Assembly: GCA_037384225.1 (NCBI GenBank)
Contig: JARROD010000158.1
Location: 1 to 11,962 of the forward strand
Direction of reading: 5' to 3'
DNA length: 11,962 nt
Source: JARROD01 sp037384225
GTDB taxonomy: Bacteria > Pseudomonadota > Gammaproteobacteria > Pseudomonadales > Cellvibrionaceae
The notes under the pieces were generated by a model. That model searched no databases. It saw only the letters and a list, made by a program, of their open reading frames with translations, and had not been told where the DNA came from. Position 1 is the first letter of the stretch. The number at the start of each line of letters is the position of its first letter. This document shows positions 1 to 7,919 of this stretch, piece after piece. The position numbers and the translations under genes are program-made.

Positions 1-244
1 GTTTTAATCTACTAATTGCTGATTAAAAAAACTTCCAATGCGACAACGGCTAGGCTTCGCTGAATTTCATATTTATTACCTGGGAGTTAAGGATTTCTTA
101 GCACAACCGCTTCGCCACTCTTTGAAGTATGTGCTTACTTAGAATTCAGCGAATAGGTATAAGGGAAATTTATCAAGCCAAGCTCTGTAATCAAATGTCG
201 AGTGATTAGCAGGCTTAGACTAAGACAAATAGAGAGAGCACACC
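1..244. other. Leader region of first LuxR-like gene with inverted repeats
   Basis: No gene is visible. An 8-bp perfect inverted repeat, TTTTAATC (2-9) and GATTAAAA (21-28), encloses 11 bases. An 11-bp inverted repeat, TTCGCTGAATT (56-66) and AATTCAGCGAA (143-153), encloses 76 bases. A weaker dyad TAAG-N5-CTTA lies near 90. No convincing -35/-10 pair was found; TATAAG at 158-163 is a possible -10 only. Confidence 0.4.
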
Positions 245-1105
245 ATGAACGAATATTCTCCCAAAGTCGAGCAGTCGGCAAACAGTGGTATCGACCTTTA
301 TTCGGAAGAAAATATCACACCTTCGGCCGATCAGGTTCGGGAAATCAAATTCTACTGGCACATGGCCACCGCGAAAGATCAAACAGAGTTTAAAGCGCGC
401 TTGCTGTCAATTCTCTCGCATATGGGTTTTTCCGATTTCGTCTTTGCTCCGTTATCCTCACAATACGGTGCCTACGGGAATATACTTTGCACTCTTGACG
501 ATTTGTGGAAAACCTATCTGGATGAACAGCACTACCAGCACGACATGATTCTACAACACTGTATGAAGTGCTCGAAGCCGATACTGACTTCTACTATGTA
601 TCAGTATATCTCCAGCGCTCCCTTTAAAACCGAGCAATTTCAGCGCAACATAGAGTGGATCGAGTTGTGTACTTCACGGGGTTATAACGACGCCTACAAC
701 ATACCACTGCAGGCCAGTAATGACGAAAACAATGTCGTGCTCTCAGTCTTTGCAAAAGATCTGGACCAAGCCGCTTTCAGGCGCTTGGTGGAGCAGAACA
801 AAACGGTGCTGTTTCTGCTGGTAGAGGCCATAAACTACATCGGCACCCACAAATTTCCGGATATGGTCGCTGTAAAAATGCACCATAAAAAACAGGCGGT
901 CACCCCGAAGTCCCTGCGCTTACTGCACGCACTCACGGACGGGAATATGAGTCTAAAGGAGGCAGCCGTCAAATTATGCATCAGTATTGATACCGCCAAT
1001 AAACATGTAGCCGCGATAAAAAAAGCCCTGGAGGCAAAAACACAGGCTGCTGCGGTATACCAGGCCATCAAAAAGGGGTTGCTCGACCCCGACCCACAGA
1101 GCTGA
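245..1105 (+). CDS. LuxR-like solo transcriptional regulator (autoinducer-binding-like domain plus degenerate LuxR HTH)
   Basis: The 286-residue protein has the two-domain layout of acyl-homoserine-lactone receptors. Residues about 33-205 resemble the autoinducer-binding domain (LGFSDF-type MGFSDF near 60, YLDEQHYQHDMILQHC at 91-106, SAPFKTEQFQRN near 124-135). Residues about 219-273 resemble a LuxR helix-turn-helix (TPKSLRLL, then CISIDTANKHVAAIKKAL). The ligand-pocket Asp (D100) and Tyr (Y91) appear kept. The Trp normally four residues before that Tyr is not in register, the Pro after the Asp is Met, and the usual HTH Glu of TPREREVL is missing. Ligand and targets therefore cannot be predicted. 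The ATG is preceded by a purine-rich AGAGAG, a modest ribosome site. It is a clear paralogue of the protein encoded at 9475-10377, sharing HDM-LQHC, TEQFQRN-EWI and DTANKH. The gene stands alone and converges with the next gene; no luxI-type synthase is present. Confidence 0.85.
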   Translation: MNEYSPKVEQSANSGIDLYSEENITPSADQVREIKFYWHMATAKDQTEFKARLLSILSHMGFSDFVFAPLSSQYGAYGNILCTLDDLWKTYLDEQHYQHDMILQHCMKCSKPILTSTMYQYISSAPFKTEQFQRNIEWIELCTSRGYNDAYNIPLQASNDENNVVLSVFAKDLDQAAFRRLVEQNKTVLFLLVEAINYIGTHKFPDMVAVKMHHKKQAVTPKSLRLLHALTDGNMSLKEAAVKLCISIDTANKHVAAIKKALEAKTQAAAVYQAIKKGLLDPDPQS

Positions 1106-1135
1106 GTGGGGGGCAGGGCGCTAATGCGATAGAGG

Positions 1136-2002
1136 TCAATTAAATAGCCATTTGAATATTGCCACGGCGCCAACCACTGCCAGCGCGAGCAACAATAAAT
1201 AACCGACGCCGATTAGCACGTTGTTCCAACGTGAGGAGGTCGCGCCGGAGGGCTTTTCAAGTGCTTGTCTGTTGAGCTTTTTCACCCCGGCATACCTGCC
1301 GAGGTTTTTCCCGTAATACTCGCCTCTTTTCAACGCAATTTCACAAGCGTGAATCAGGTTTTTCAAACCGGGCTCATCACCAATAATGCAATTTTCGTAA
1401 TCAGACCATTCAGCACCAACGGTCAACATCGCCTCTACCTGCGTGCTGTAGGCTATTTTAGCATCTTCGATCGTATGTTTAAAATTTGTTACCGCCTCGC
1501 TTGCAACCAGTGAAGGAAACTCATTGGTAATCAGGTTAAGGGTATCTTCAGCGCATTTAATGATTTTTTCAGTAAATTCATTTTGGTCTACACTCCTGGT
1601 ATCCCACTCCATATGCTCAGGCTCTACAACTTCTGAGCCAAACTTATCCCACTTAAATTCAGGCACAAATAATTTCACTTCCAGAACACCGCCCAAGGAT
1701 AAAAAGCGCAATTCACCGGGCCGTTCTACCAATGGCACAGTCGCCACTTTATCAGAATAAAGTGAAGTTGCCGCATCCAATAGGTTTTCAAGCCATAACA
1801 ACACCCACTCTTCGCTAAAGCTGCCCTCTTCTATGGCCTTTTCCGTTATTTCACCTTCGTAAAACCAATCGTTTACCAGATGGCCGTCAAAGTTCACTTC
1901 GACCTGGCCACAAAAGTCATGTGCGTCAGCATCAAACTCAGCCGCCGAAAGCGCTTTGATGTGCTGATTTACCTCGACAAATCTAACACGGATATTAAAC
2001 AT
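1136..2002 (-). CDS. Unrecognised acidic protein with C-terminal membrane anchor
   Basis: I do not recognise this 288-residue protein. It has no signal peptide. The first ~120 residues look like a compact beta-rich domain (GQVEVNFDGHLVNDWFYEGE, then FLSLGGVLEVKLFVPEF). The middle, ~125-240, looks helical and acidic. A single strong hydrophobic stretch at about residues 263-284 (VGYLLLLALAVVGAVAIF) ends three residues before the stop and follows a basic linker (KKLNRQALEKPSG). That topology suggests a tail-anchored inner-membrane protein with its bulk in the cytoplasm. Coding support is reading-frame length and normal amino-acid composition. The ATG has only a distant GGGA upstream, so the start is less certain than the frame. 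It converges with the LuxR-like gene ending at 1105, leaving only 30 bp between stops. A 20-bp dyad at 2057-2076 lies upstream and could be its operator. No function is assigned. Confidence 0.75.
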   Translation of the reverse strand: MFNIRVRFVEVNQHIKALSAAEFDADAHDFCGQVEVNFDGHLVNDWFYEGEITEKAIEEGSFSEEWVLLWLENLLDAATSLYSDKVATVPLVERPGELRFLSLGGVLEVKLFVPEFKWDKFGSEVVEPEHMEWDTRSVDQNEFTEKIIKCAEDTLNLITNEFPSLVASEAVTNFKHTIEDAKIAYSTQVEAMLTVGAEWSDYENCIIGDEPGLKNLIHACEIALKRGEYYGKNLGRYAGVKKLNRQALEKPSGATSSRWNNVLIGVGYLLLLALAVVGAVAIFKWLFN

Positions 2003-2056
2003 CTATTTATATTTCATTCCCTTTTCATTGTGTTTCGCAGCACAGCCCCGCGGTAT

Positions 2057-2076
2057 CTTGGCAACGCGTTCCCAAG
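2057..2076. promoter_or_regulatory. 20-bp dyad, possible operator of the gene at 1136-2002
   Basis: CTTGGCAACG is followed directly by CGTTCCCAAG: a palindrome with a single C-C mismatch. It lies 54-74 bp upstream of the minus-strand start at 2002, a plausible operator position. No promoter hexamers could be confidently paired with it. Confidence 0.3.
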
Positions 2077-2219
2077 CAAAATAATTGACGCCAAAACGTT
2101 ATTATGCCCGCCAGCAGTATTAATAAAAGTAAATAAACGAAGTTTACACAAAAACTGTGAGACTATAGCTATTCTTAAAATGCCCCACTGTTATTTCAAG
2201 ACCTCTACTTATAATGAGC

Positions 2220-2399
2220 TAAGGCCCTGTAAAGAAATAACTTCACATTCTCGCTGCCCCCTCATCCCGCCTGGCGGTGTTGCTTGAGCTCGAAATATCG
2301 GCAGGAGCCTTCAGCTAATAGAAAAGCCTTCGCTCAAGCGCCTTGCCAGACGGGCGATGGAACACCGAGAATGTAAAGTTATTTCTTTACAGGCCCTAA
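2220..2399. repeat. Long hairpin repeat element A (family A/C/D)
   Basis: The two ends are inverted copies over ~34 bp: TAAGG, nine bases, GAAATAACTTC on the left (2220-2244), and the complement of TTAGG, nine bases, GAAATAACTTT on the right. The match continues through ACATTCTCG. Inside, CATCCCGCCTGGCG (2263-2276) faces CCAGACGGGCG (2346-2356), and GCTTGAGC faces GCTCAAGC, so the whole 180 bp can fold into one imperfect hairpin. CTAA flanks both sides (2219-2222 and 2396-2399), either a short target duplication or part of the ends. There is no coding capacity. The same end pattern and internal blocks recur at 11687-11885. Confidence 0.75.
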
Positions 2400-2438
2400 A
2401 CGTGACCTCTATCCACTTCAATGTGACTAACCATGTCG

Positions 2439-2466
2439 CTTCCCAATAACCCGGGGTATTGGGAAG
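2439..2466. repeat. 28-nt near-perfect palindrome
   Basis: CTTCCCAATA and TATTGGGAAG form a 10-bp perfect stem around ACCCGGGG, in which CCC and GGG also pair. GGGGTA (2453-2458) can alternatively pair with TACCCC (2468-2473), so two mutually exclusive hairpins are possible. No run of T follows on either strand, so an ordinary intrinsic terminator is unlikely. Confidence 0.55.
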
Positions 2467-2721
2467 TTACCCCAGCTATCCCCTAAGCCTTTGAGATTTA
2501 GGTCTATATTGACAGTTTGCCACATTTCGCAGGTTAAGGCTTTCATAGGTGGAAAAGTTATAACTCTTTTATTTTTTTATCCGATTAAGCAAATGAACAG
2601 AAACCCCATCAGCGATGGAACAAGCGGCTACCAATCACTCAACGCTTTCAACACCGGATGTGAATGTGCGCTATGTCGGGTTTAACGGGGTTTAGAGAAG
2701 GGTTCCGGCGCGGCAGGGGTG

Positions 2722-2747
2722 GCAGACACGACGACCGTCGTGCCTGC
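2722..2747 (-). terminator. GC-rich hairpin beyond the export operon, possible 3' end or terminator
   Basis: GCAG-A-CACGACG pairs with CGTCGTG-C-CTGC around a two-base loop, a very stable stem with one A-C mismatch. It starts ~25 bp past the stop of the DUF4340 gene. There is no T-tract, so it may block exonucleases or act with Rho rather than terminate by itself. Confidence 0.4.
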
Positions 2748-2770
2748 GCGATTAGCGTTAACCCCACTAT

Positions 2771-3763
2771 CTAGGAACCAGCCGGACTTTGACTCGGGTG
2801 AGGCTCGGACTGAGCCTCGGTGGAGAGCTGACCATCGGCAACCTTATCCGACTCCTTGGTTTTGACAAAAGTATTCCGGCCAATGTCAAACAACTTATTA
2901 TATTGGTATTCGGATATTTTAAACGGCAGCATTGCACCTGAAACTGGCAAACTCGAGACGAGTATATAATCGTCTCCGTCTTTATAGCCGCTATAAACAG
3001 TCTCCTTATCCGCGGAATACAGGGTTAGAGTCGCTTCTGGCTCACGCCCTGCGATGGATTCCCGGCGCGATTTATCCAGCAATTGTTCCACGCTCAGGTT
3101 TTCCAGATCGGTCACCAGTTTGTCCGCGGCAGAACTGTCCAATGACTCATTATCCGCAAGCCCCGGCATTGACCAGTCATCCCCCTTTTCCAGAACCAGA
3201 TCACTGAGCTTAATTTTATCCACACCGTCTTTGTAGGCCAACAACGATTGTTCAAGCCATTCCTTATCCGCGAATTTCAAGTCGTAGCTGTTCAAATCAA
3301 CGGCATAGGCCTCCGATTCGCCGGCGAGCCGGACGTGAATTTTTTTGAAGGAAGGGGACGTACCGAAATAAAGTGTCGCCAGACTTTTATCACCGGATTT
3401 CAACTCCACCTTGCGTTCAAACACCTTATCGCTGACTTTAAAGCGCTCGAAGGTATCCGTGGTATTGGCCACCGGCCAGTGGCGTTTTAACGCCACCAAA
3501 CGCTCAACAAGGCTTTTTATCTCGCTTTCCCTGGCCGGCAGTCCCTCGTAATTCGGCAACCGCCACCGTCCGCTTTCTTTCTTGAGTACCGACTGCTGCT
3601 CTGACTCGGCGATAACGATCTGGTCCACCGCCTCGGGGGAAACTTCGGTTAACAGAGTCATATCTTCCGACTGCGCGGTACCATTGCTATTCCAATACAC
3701 CCCCACAATCACAAGCAATTGAACAACAAGTAATCCACCCAGCCATGAAATGATCTTTTTCAT
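2771..3763 (-). CDS. DUF4340 domain protein, membrane-anchored partner of a Gld-type ABC exporter
   Basis: The 330-residue product begins MKKIISWLGG and has one N-terminal hydrophobic helix (about 5-24), followed by a soluble, presumably periplasmic region. Features typical of DUF4340 are visible: an early beta segment (VDQIVIAESEQQSVLKK), a W-x-L motif (GRWRLPNYEGLPA), the KRHWPVANTTD region, and LATLYFGTSPSFKKIHVRL followed by AYAVDL. The tail after ~300 is low-complexity and polar. DUF4340 genes commonly sit beside gldA/gldFG genes, as here. The ATG overlaps the stop of the upstream permease by four bases (ATGA), and a GGGAGGG ribosome site lies eight bases before it, so translational coupling is likely. 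It is last in the operon; a GC-rich hairpin lies ~25 bp beyond the stop. The biochemical role of DUF4340 is not established; by context it is an accessory subunit of the transporter. Confidence 0.88.
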   Translation of the reverse strand: MKKIISWLGGLLVVQLLVIVGVYWNSNGTAQSEDMTLLTEVSPEAVDQIVIAESEQQSVLKKESGRWRLPNYEGLPARESEIKSLVERLVALKRHWPVANTTDTFERFKVSDKVFERKVELKSGDKSLATLYFGTSPSFKKIHVRLAGESEAYAVDLNSYDLKFADKEWLEQSLLAYKDGVDKIKLSDLVLEKGDDWSMPGLADNESLDSSAADKLVTDLENLSVEQLLDKSRRESIAGREPEATLTLYSADKETVYSGYKDGDDYILVSSLPVSGAMLPFKISEYQYNKLFDIGRNTFVKTKESDKVADGQLSTEAQSEPHPSQSPAGS

Positions 3764-6681
3764 GCTGTCTGCCCTCCCATTCCCAGTAAATCGACGTAGA
3801 CTTTAGCATTTCGCCGCCGCCACAGCCCCTGTAGCCAGGCGACCAGTACAATCGCGATGATCACCGCTACATAGTTGCCGTATTCCAGCATCAGTTGGGT
3901 TTGCTCGCTCATCGGCGGCAAGGTGCGATTAAAATGGCTGCGCCCCCGAATGCTTAGCAAACCACGGTCTTCCAGCGACCACTCAATCGCATTGGCGAGC
4001 ATTTGCAGCGCGTTTTTAACACTCTCATCCCCCAGCGAACTGGCCATCTTGAGGGTTGTATCGTCGAGAAATTTTGTAGACGAAAACAGTACTATCCGCG
4101 CCGTGTCACTGGACTTGTCGAGAATACCGGACTGAATTGGGGCCGCCTCATCGGCTTGCTCTCCATTCGCCGCCGCGTTTTCTTCTCCAGCCGCGTTTTC
4201 TTGAGCGCTGTCCTCCACCCGTAGAGGAGAGTCCTTACCAGCAAAATAGGAGCTGAAACTACCGGTTACCACACTGCCCAGGGAATAGTGTCCGTCCCCG
4301 TTCTGGCGCTGGAAGCCCCCGGCCTGATCGCCGTTGACGTTCGGCATAATAGCGGTATCATCCGAAACCCAGGAGTTGGCAGAGCTTTGCAGTAGCTGAA
4401 TAACGTCCCTGCCGGCGTTTTTATCGGTATCGACACTGATCGGCGAACTCCAGGCCATGCTGATTTCGGGAATGTCCGCGACAATCATATTGTCTTCGTT
4501 GATCCCATCGCCCCGAACATCGACAAAATAGGGGTAGTCCAGACGCCGAATTTCCTGAAACGAGAACATACCCGAGCGGCGGGTGACGGGAACCGGGAAG
4601 GCAGAATTTTGTTCGTCCATCACAAACTCTTTGCCGATTTCCAGCCCATAGTGCGACAGCCAATTCTCCAGTCCCGTGGCCTGAGGTGTTGCCGAAAGGC
4701 GTTCACGTCCCAGTGTCACATTGAACGGCGATGCAGCCAATACCACAGTGCCACCTTTCATCAGGAACTGGTCGATGGCGAACACCTGCTTGTCATTAAA
4801 ATTAACAGGGTCGAGTACCACCAGAATGTCGACATCGTGAGGTACATTACCCTCGCTCAAAGACACGGTATCAACGGTCATATTCTGACTCAATATTTCC
4901 CGCAACAGCGTGTACTGGTTGCCACCCATCCCTTGCTGGGCCATCTGATAATTCACTTCCGGCGCCACCAAGCCAACCGTTTTCAGAAATCCGGAGGCAA
5001 ACCGCTTCAGACCGCTATCGATGTAACGCTCCAGAGATTCCTTGTCCAATTCCTCAGGCAGGGGTAACTGCACCAAATTGTCGCCGTCTGACAGGGTTAA
5101 ATAGAAATAAAAAGCGTTGTCGGAAAACAACCCGGCCGACATGGGCCTAAACCCATACTCCTGGTTGATTTGTTGCGCCACTTCACCGTTGCCGGCATTG
5201 GGGTCGATAAACGCCGATTGCAGTTTCCCCGCCGATTTCTCCGCCAGTTCAGCCACGGTTTCCCTGACTACCTTCTGGAACTCCTGCAACGGCTGAGGCA
5301 ACTGTTGATCGGCGGAGATATACCCGGTAAACGTCACCGGCTTTTTCAATTGCGCCAGAATATTGCCGCCGGCCTGAAAGCTGTAGAGAACCTTTTTCAG
5401 ACTACGGGTAATATCGTATTCCGGGTTGCGCAGCAGTACTTCCAATTCACCGTCGTTTTGCGGTTTCACTTCAATCAGGTCCTGAAATCCGAGTACTTCG
5501 TATTCATCGCCGTACTGAATCAGCACATTGAAATACGAATTGACAACAGAAGCCTGATAGCGGTCGGCAACCTGGAACGGAACCGGCTTAATCCCATACT
5601 TGCGGTTGGCTTCCTCCTCCAGTTCCGGTTCACTGGCCGGGTCGATAAACTCAATATTGATTTTACCGCCTCCGGCGACCTTGTATTCCTGCAGCAAATC
5701 CTTCAATTCCGGTACCAGGGGAGCCAACAACGGGTGGGTCTTGGCGCTGAAATAGCCGCGAATCGTCAGCGGTTCGCGAATCTGGTCAATGTATTGATAA
5801 GTCGCATTCGAGATCGAATAAATATCACCTCTAGTCGTATCGACACGCAGGTTACCGACAAAAGACAACCACACATTTGCGGTCAGAACATTGACAACCA
5901 GCAGCCCAGTGGCCCACCGCCACAGGCTGTGCTGAGGTCTGCGTTGCGTAATGTCCCAGCGCTGCTTTTCCAGCGCATACAGATTCAGCGCCAGAAACAC
6001 ACCAATAATACTCACATAGTAATAAAGATCCCTGAAATCCAACACCCCCCGGGTAATCGAATTAAAACGCGACCCTGTGCCCAGATTGCGCAGCTGCTCA
6101 CCGACCACATTGCCAAAAAAGTCTGTCAACATCGGCGATCCGAGCAGGTACAAAGCGCCCCCGATAATCGTAGTCAGCAACAGACTAACAATCTGATTAT
6201 CACTGCGCGCGGACACGTAAAGCCCGATACTCAAATATGCCGCACCCAGTAAAAAAGTGGCGAAGTAGGCAGAAATAATCGGCCCCCAGTCCAGATCAGC
6301 TATCAACTCCACGCTAATGGGCAGTGGCAGAGTAATCACCAGTGCGGCCGCCAGCAAAATCAGACAGGCGAGAAATTTTCCCGCGATAAAATGCCAAGCC
6401 GGTGCGGGCAGCGTCAAAATAAATTCCAGGGTCCCAGTGCGGCGCTCCTCGCTCCACATGCGCATGGTCAACGCCGCCGAAAGAAATATCAGCAGTATCG
6501 GCATCCACTCGAACAATGGCCTGACATCGGCAATATTTCTGGAAAAAAATGCTTCCCCCCAAAAGAACACAAACAGCGTAACCGCTGCAAATACGCCTAA
6601 AAACAAATAGCCAATGGGGGAAGAGAAAAACAGGGTAATCTCTTTGGCGGCCGCTTTGCGAATACTGTCCTCAAGCTGCAT
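3760..6681 (-). CDS. Fused ABC-2 permease and GldG-like auxiliary protein (GldF-GldG fusion)
   Basis: This 973-residue protein joins two usually separate gliding-type transporter subunits. Residues ~1-240 form an ABC-2 permease with about six membrane helices and the MWSEERRTGTLEFIL motif typical of GldF/NosY-like permeases near residue 76-90. A further helix (~256-274) then starts the GldG-like half, a large extracytoplasmic region of the ABC_transp_aux type (DIYSISNATYQYIDQI, TIRGYFSAKTHPLLAPL, INIEFIDPASEPE, and later DILVVLDPVNFNDKQVFAID). An acidic low-complexity stretch (EENAAANGEQADEAA) precedes the end, and a final helix (VAVIIAIVLVAWLQGLW) re-anchors the chain. An upstream TTG at 6687 would also be in frame, but the ATG at 6681 has GGAGGT eight bases upstream, so I chose it. 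It overlaps the ATPase gene by 11 bases and the DUF4340 gene by four. It presumably forms the membrane pore with the ATPase; the substrate is unknown. Confidence 0.92.
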   Translation of the reverse strand: MQLEDSIRKAAAKEITLFFSSPIGYLFLGVFAAVTLFVFFWGEAFFSRNIADVRPLFEWMPILLIFLSAALTMRMWSEERRTGTLEFILTLPAPAWHFIAGKFLACLILLAAALVITLPLPISVELIADLDWGPIISAYFATFLLGAAYLSIGLYVSARSDNQIVSLLLTTIIGGALYLLGSPMLTDFFGNVVGEQLRNLGTGSRFNSITRGVLDFRDLYYYVSIIGVFLALNLYALEKQRWDITQRRPQHSLWRWATGLLVVNVLTANVWLSFVGNLRVDTTRGDIYSISNATYQYIDQIREPLTIRGYFSAKTHPLLAPLVPELKDLLQEYKVAGGGKINIEFIDPASEPELEEEANRKYGIKPVPFQVADRYQASVVNSYFNVLIQYGDEYEVLGFQDLIEVKPQNDGELEVLLRNPEYDITRSLKKVLYSFQAGGNILAQLKKPVTFTGYISADQQLPQPLQEFQKVVRETVAELAEKSAGKLQSAFIDPNAGNGEVAQQINQEYGFRPMSAGLFSDNAFYFYLTLSDGDNLVQLPLPEELDKESLERYIDSGLKRFASGFLKTVGLVAPEVNYQMAQQGMGGNQYTLLREILSQNMTVDTVSLSEGNVPHDVDILVVLDPVNFNDKQVFAIDQFLMKGGTVVLAASPFNVTLGRERLSATPQATGLENWLSHYGLEIGKEFVMDEQNSAFPVPVTRRSGMFSFQEIRRLDYPYFVDVRGDGINEDNMIVADIPEISMAWSSPISVDTDKNAGRDVIQLLQSSANSWVSDDTAIMPNVNGDQAGGFQRQNGDGHYSLGSVVTGSFSSYFAGKDSPLRVEDSAQENAAGEENAAANGEQADEAAPIQSGILDKSSDTARIVLFSSTKFLDDTTLKMASSLGDESVKNALQMLANAIEWSLEDRGLLSIRGRSHFNRTLPPMSEQTQLMLEYGNYVAVIIAIVLVAWLQGLWRRRNAKVYVDLLGMGGQTA

Positions 6682-7639
6682 GATCAACTACCTCCACACC
6701 TTCACCGACTTCTTTAAAAATGGTCTCCAGGTCGCGTTTTTCCGTAGCCAACTGATAAATGCCGTGGTTAGCGGCAATCAAAGCACTGGCTAACTTACTG
6801 ATGATTTCATCGGCCTGGCTCTGAGGCAGGCTGCGGTCCAATTGAGCTTTGTAGATACGCTTCTTCCCGTCCTCCTCAACACTGTCCAGCAATTTGATCG
6901 AAGCGGCCTGACCGACGCCATCGATAATCTTCTCCAACTCCCCGCGCGCAGCACTGGTGGCAATCGTCAAATGATGATTGCTCTGCAACGCAGCCAGACT
7001 ATCGTTTACGATCAGCTTGCCGTTGCGCATTATCAGCACTTGATCGCAGATAGCTTCCACCTCCTGCATAATATGCGTGGAAAGCAGCACGGTGGCGCGC
7101 TCCCCCAAGCGTTTGATGAGGTCGCGCATATGCAGCGTTTGTTCCGGGTCGAGCCCATTGGTGGGCTCATCCAGAATAACAACATCGGGCTCCCCCAGAA
7201 TCGCCTGTGCCACGCCAACCCGCTGCTTCAAACCCCGAGACAAAGACTGTATGGGAGAAAAGGCGCGATCCAATACATCAGTCGCCTCCAGCGCCGATTT
7301 CACCTGCCGGGGTCTTTCCGGCTTGGGGATTCCACGCACACTGGCAATAAAATTCAGGTAATCGAAGACCTTCAACTCAGGGTAAAGCGGTGAATTTTCC
7401 GGCAAATATCCCAGAACACGGTGGATTTTTTTCGGATCCTGCAACAGATCCTCCCCGTTTAACACAATACTTCCCCGGGTCGGCTCGAGAAAACCGGATA
7501 TCATTTTCATTACAGTGGTCTTTCCAGCACCGTTATGCCCCAGCAGCCCGACAATGCTACCCTTATCAATCGTGAAATTGACAGTATCAACCGCTGTAAA
7601 ATGTCCAAAACGCCGTGTAAGTTGACTAACGCTAAGCAT
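6671..7639 (-). CDS. ABC transporter ATP-binding protein, GldA-like
   Basis: The 322-residue ATPase energises the permease encoded immediately downstream. All nucleotide-binding motifs are present: Walker A GHNGAGKT at 34-41, a Q-loop region of the GYLPEN type (77-82, no Gln, as is common in this group), signature LSRGL at 133-137, Walker B VVILDE at 153-158, D-loop GLDP at 162-165 and H-loop His189 (STH). The signature has Arg where LSGGQ has the first Gly. About 80-100 extra residues after the NBD form a C-terminal domain usual for the GldA/CcmA/drug-export subgroup. The start is well supported by GAGGAAAG eight bases before the ATG. It is the first gene of a three-gene minus-strand operon whose members overlap, so all three are probably made from one mRNA and assembled as one complex. 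Gliding itself is not implied; these modules occur in many non-gliding Gram-negatives. Confidence 0.93.
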   Translation of the reverse strand: MLSVSQLTRRFGHFTAVDTVNFTIDKGSIVGLLGHNGAGKTTVMKMISGFLEPTRGSIVLNGEDLLQDPKKIHRVLGYLPENSPLYPELKVFDYLNFIASVRGIPKPERPRQVKSALEATDVLDRAFSPIQSLSRGLKQRVGVAQAILGEPDVVILDEPTNGLDPEQTLHMRDLIKRLGERATVLLSTHIMQEVEAICDQVLIMRNGKLIVNDSLAALQSNHHLTIATSAARGELEKIIDGVGQAASIKLLDSVEEDGKKRIYKAQLDRSLPQSQADEIISKLASALIAANHGIYQLATEKRDLETIFKEVGEGVEVVDHAA

Positions 7640-7843
7640 TACACTTTCCTCAGTTTAGGATTAAGAAATTGCACAAAAAATAACCAGAAAAAATAAATCC
7701 TCGCTTTATCGGACCTGACTAAGATGTAAAAAGTTGCAAAACACCTAAAAGGTGAAAGCGGGGAAGAGGATAGCCTGAGAAATGATCAAGGCTCAGTGAG
7801 CAATCCGTGATCCTAGTCATTGCACAAAACCCTAGCATTCTTA

Positions 7844-7872
7844 TTGAATTTAATTCGACCTATAAAGATAAT
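7844..7872 (+). promoter_or_regulatory. Sigma70-like promoter motif without a nearby gene
   Basis: TTGAAT and GATAAT are separated by exactly 17 bases, matching the consensus at four and five of six positions. The nearest plus-strand gene starts ~745 bp further on. In AT-rich DNA such pairs arise by chance; it would matter only if a small RNA begins here. Confidence 0.2.
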
Positions 7873-7919
7873 TTACGCGCCTACTAAATGAGGGCAGACG
7901 CCTTTTTTTCAAGGCTTGA

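Larger units (their letters stand above)
2003..2770. other. Gene-free stretch between the membrane-anchored protein and the export operon
   Basis: No supported gene lies here; open frames on the plus strand lack ribosome sites and protein-like composition. It holds a 20-bp dyad (2057-2076), the hairpin element A (2220-2399), a 28-nt palindrome (2439-2466) with an alternative pairing, and a GC-rich hairpin (2722-2747). The segment 2480-2690 shows nothing I can name. Confidence 0.6.

Noticed and set aside
1880..2287. 135-codon plus-strand frame running out of the membrane-anchored protein gene into element A
   Set aside because: It overlaps the start of a better gene and ends in an inverted repeat; no ribosome site and no protein-like composition.
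2491..2685. 64-codon plus-strand frame in the 2003-2770 region
   Set aside because: No convincing ribosome site or recognisable features; length is compatible with chance.
2722..2747. Classical intrinsic terminator after the export operon
   Set aside because: The stem is strong, but no run of T follows on the transcribed strand; kept only as a possible 3' end.
5170..6252. 360-codon open frame antisense to the permease fusion
   Set aside because: It lies entirely within the strongly supported minus-strand transporter gene, is rich in Arg/Gln with no domain-like pattern, and is a typical shadow frame.
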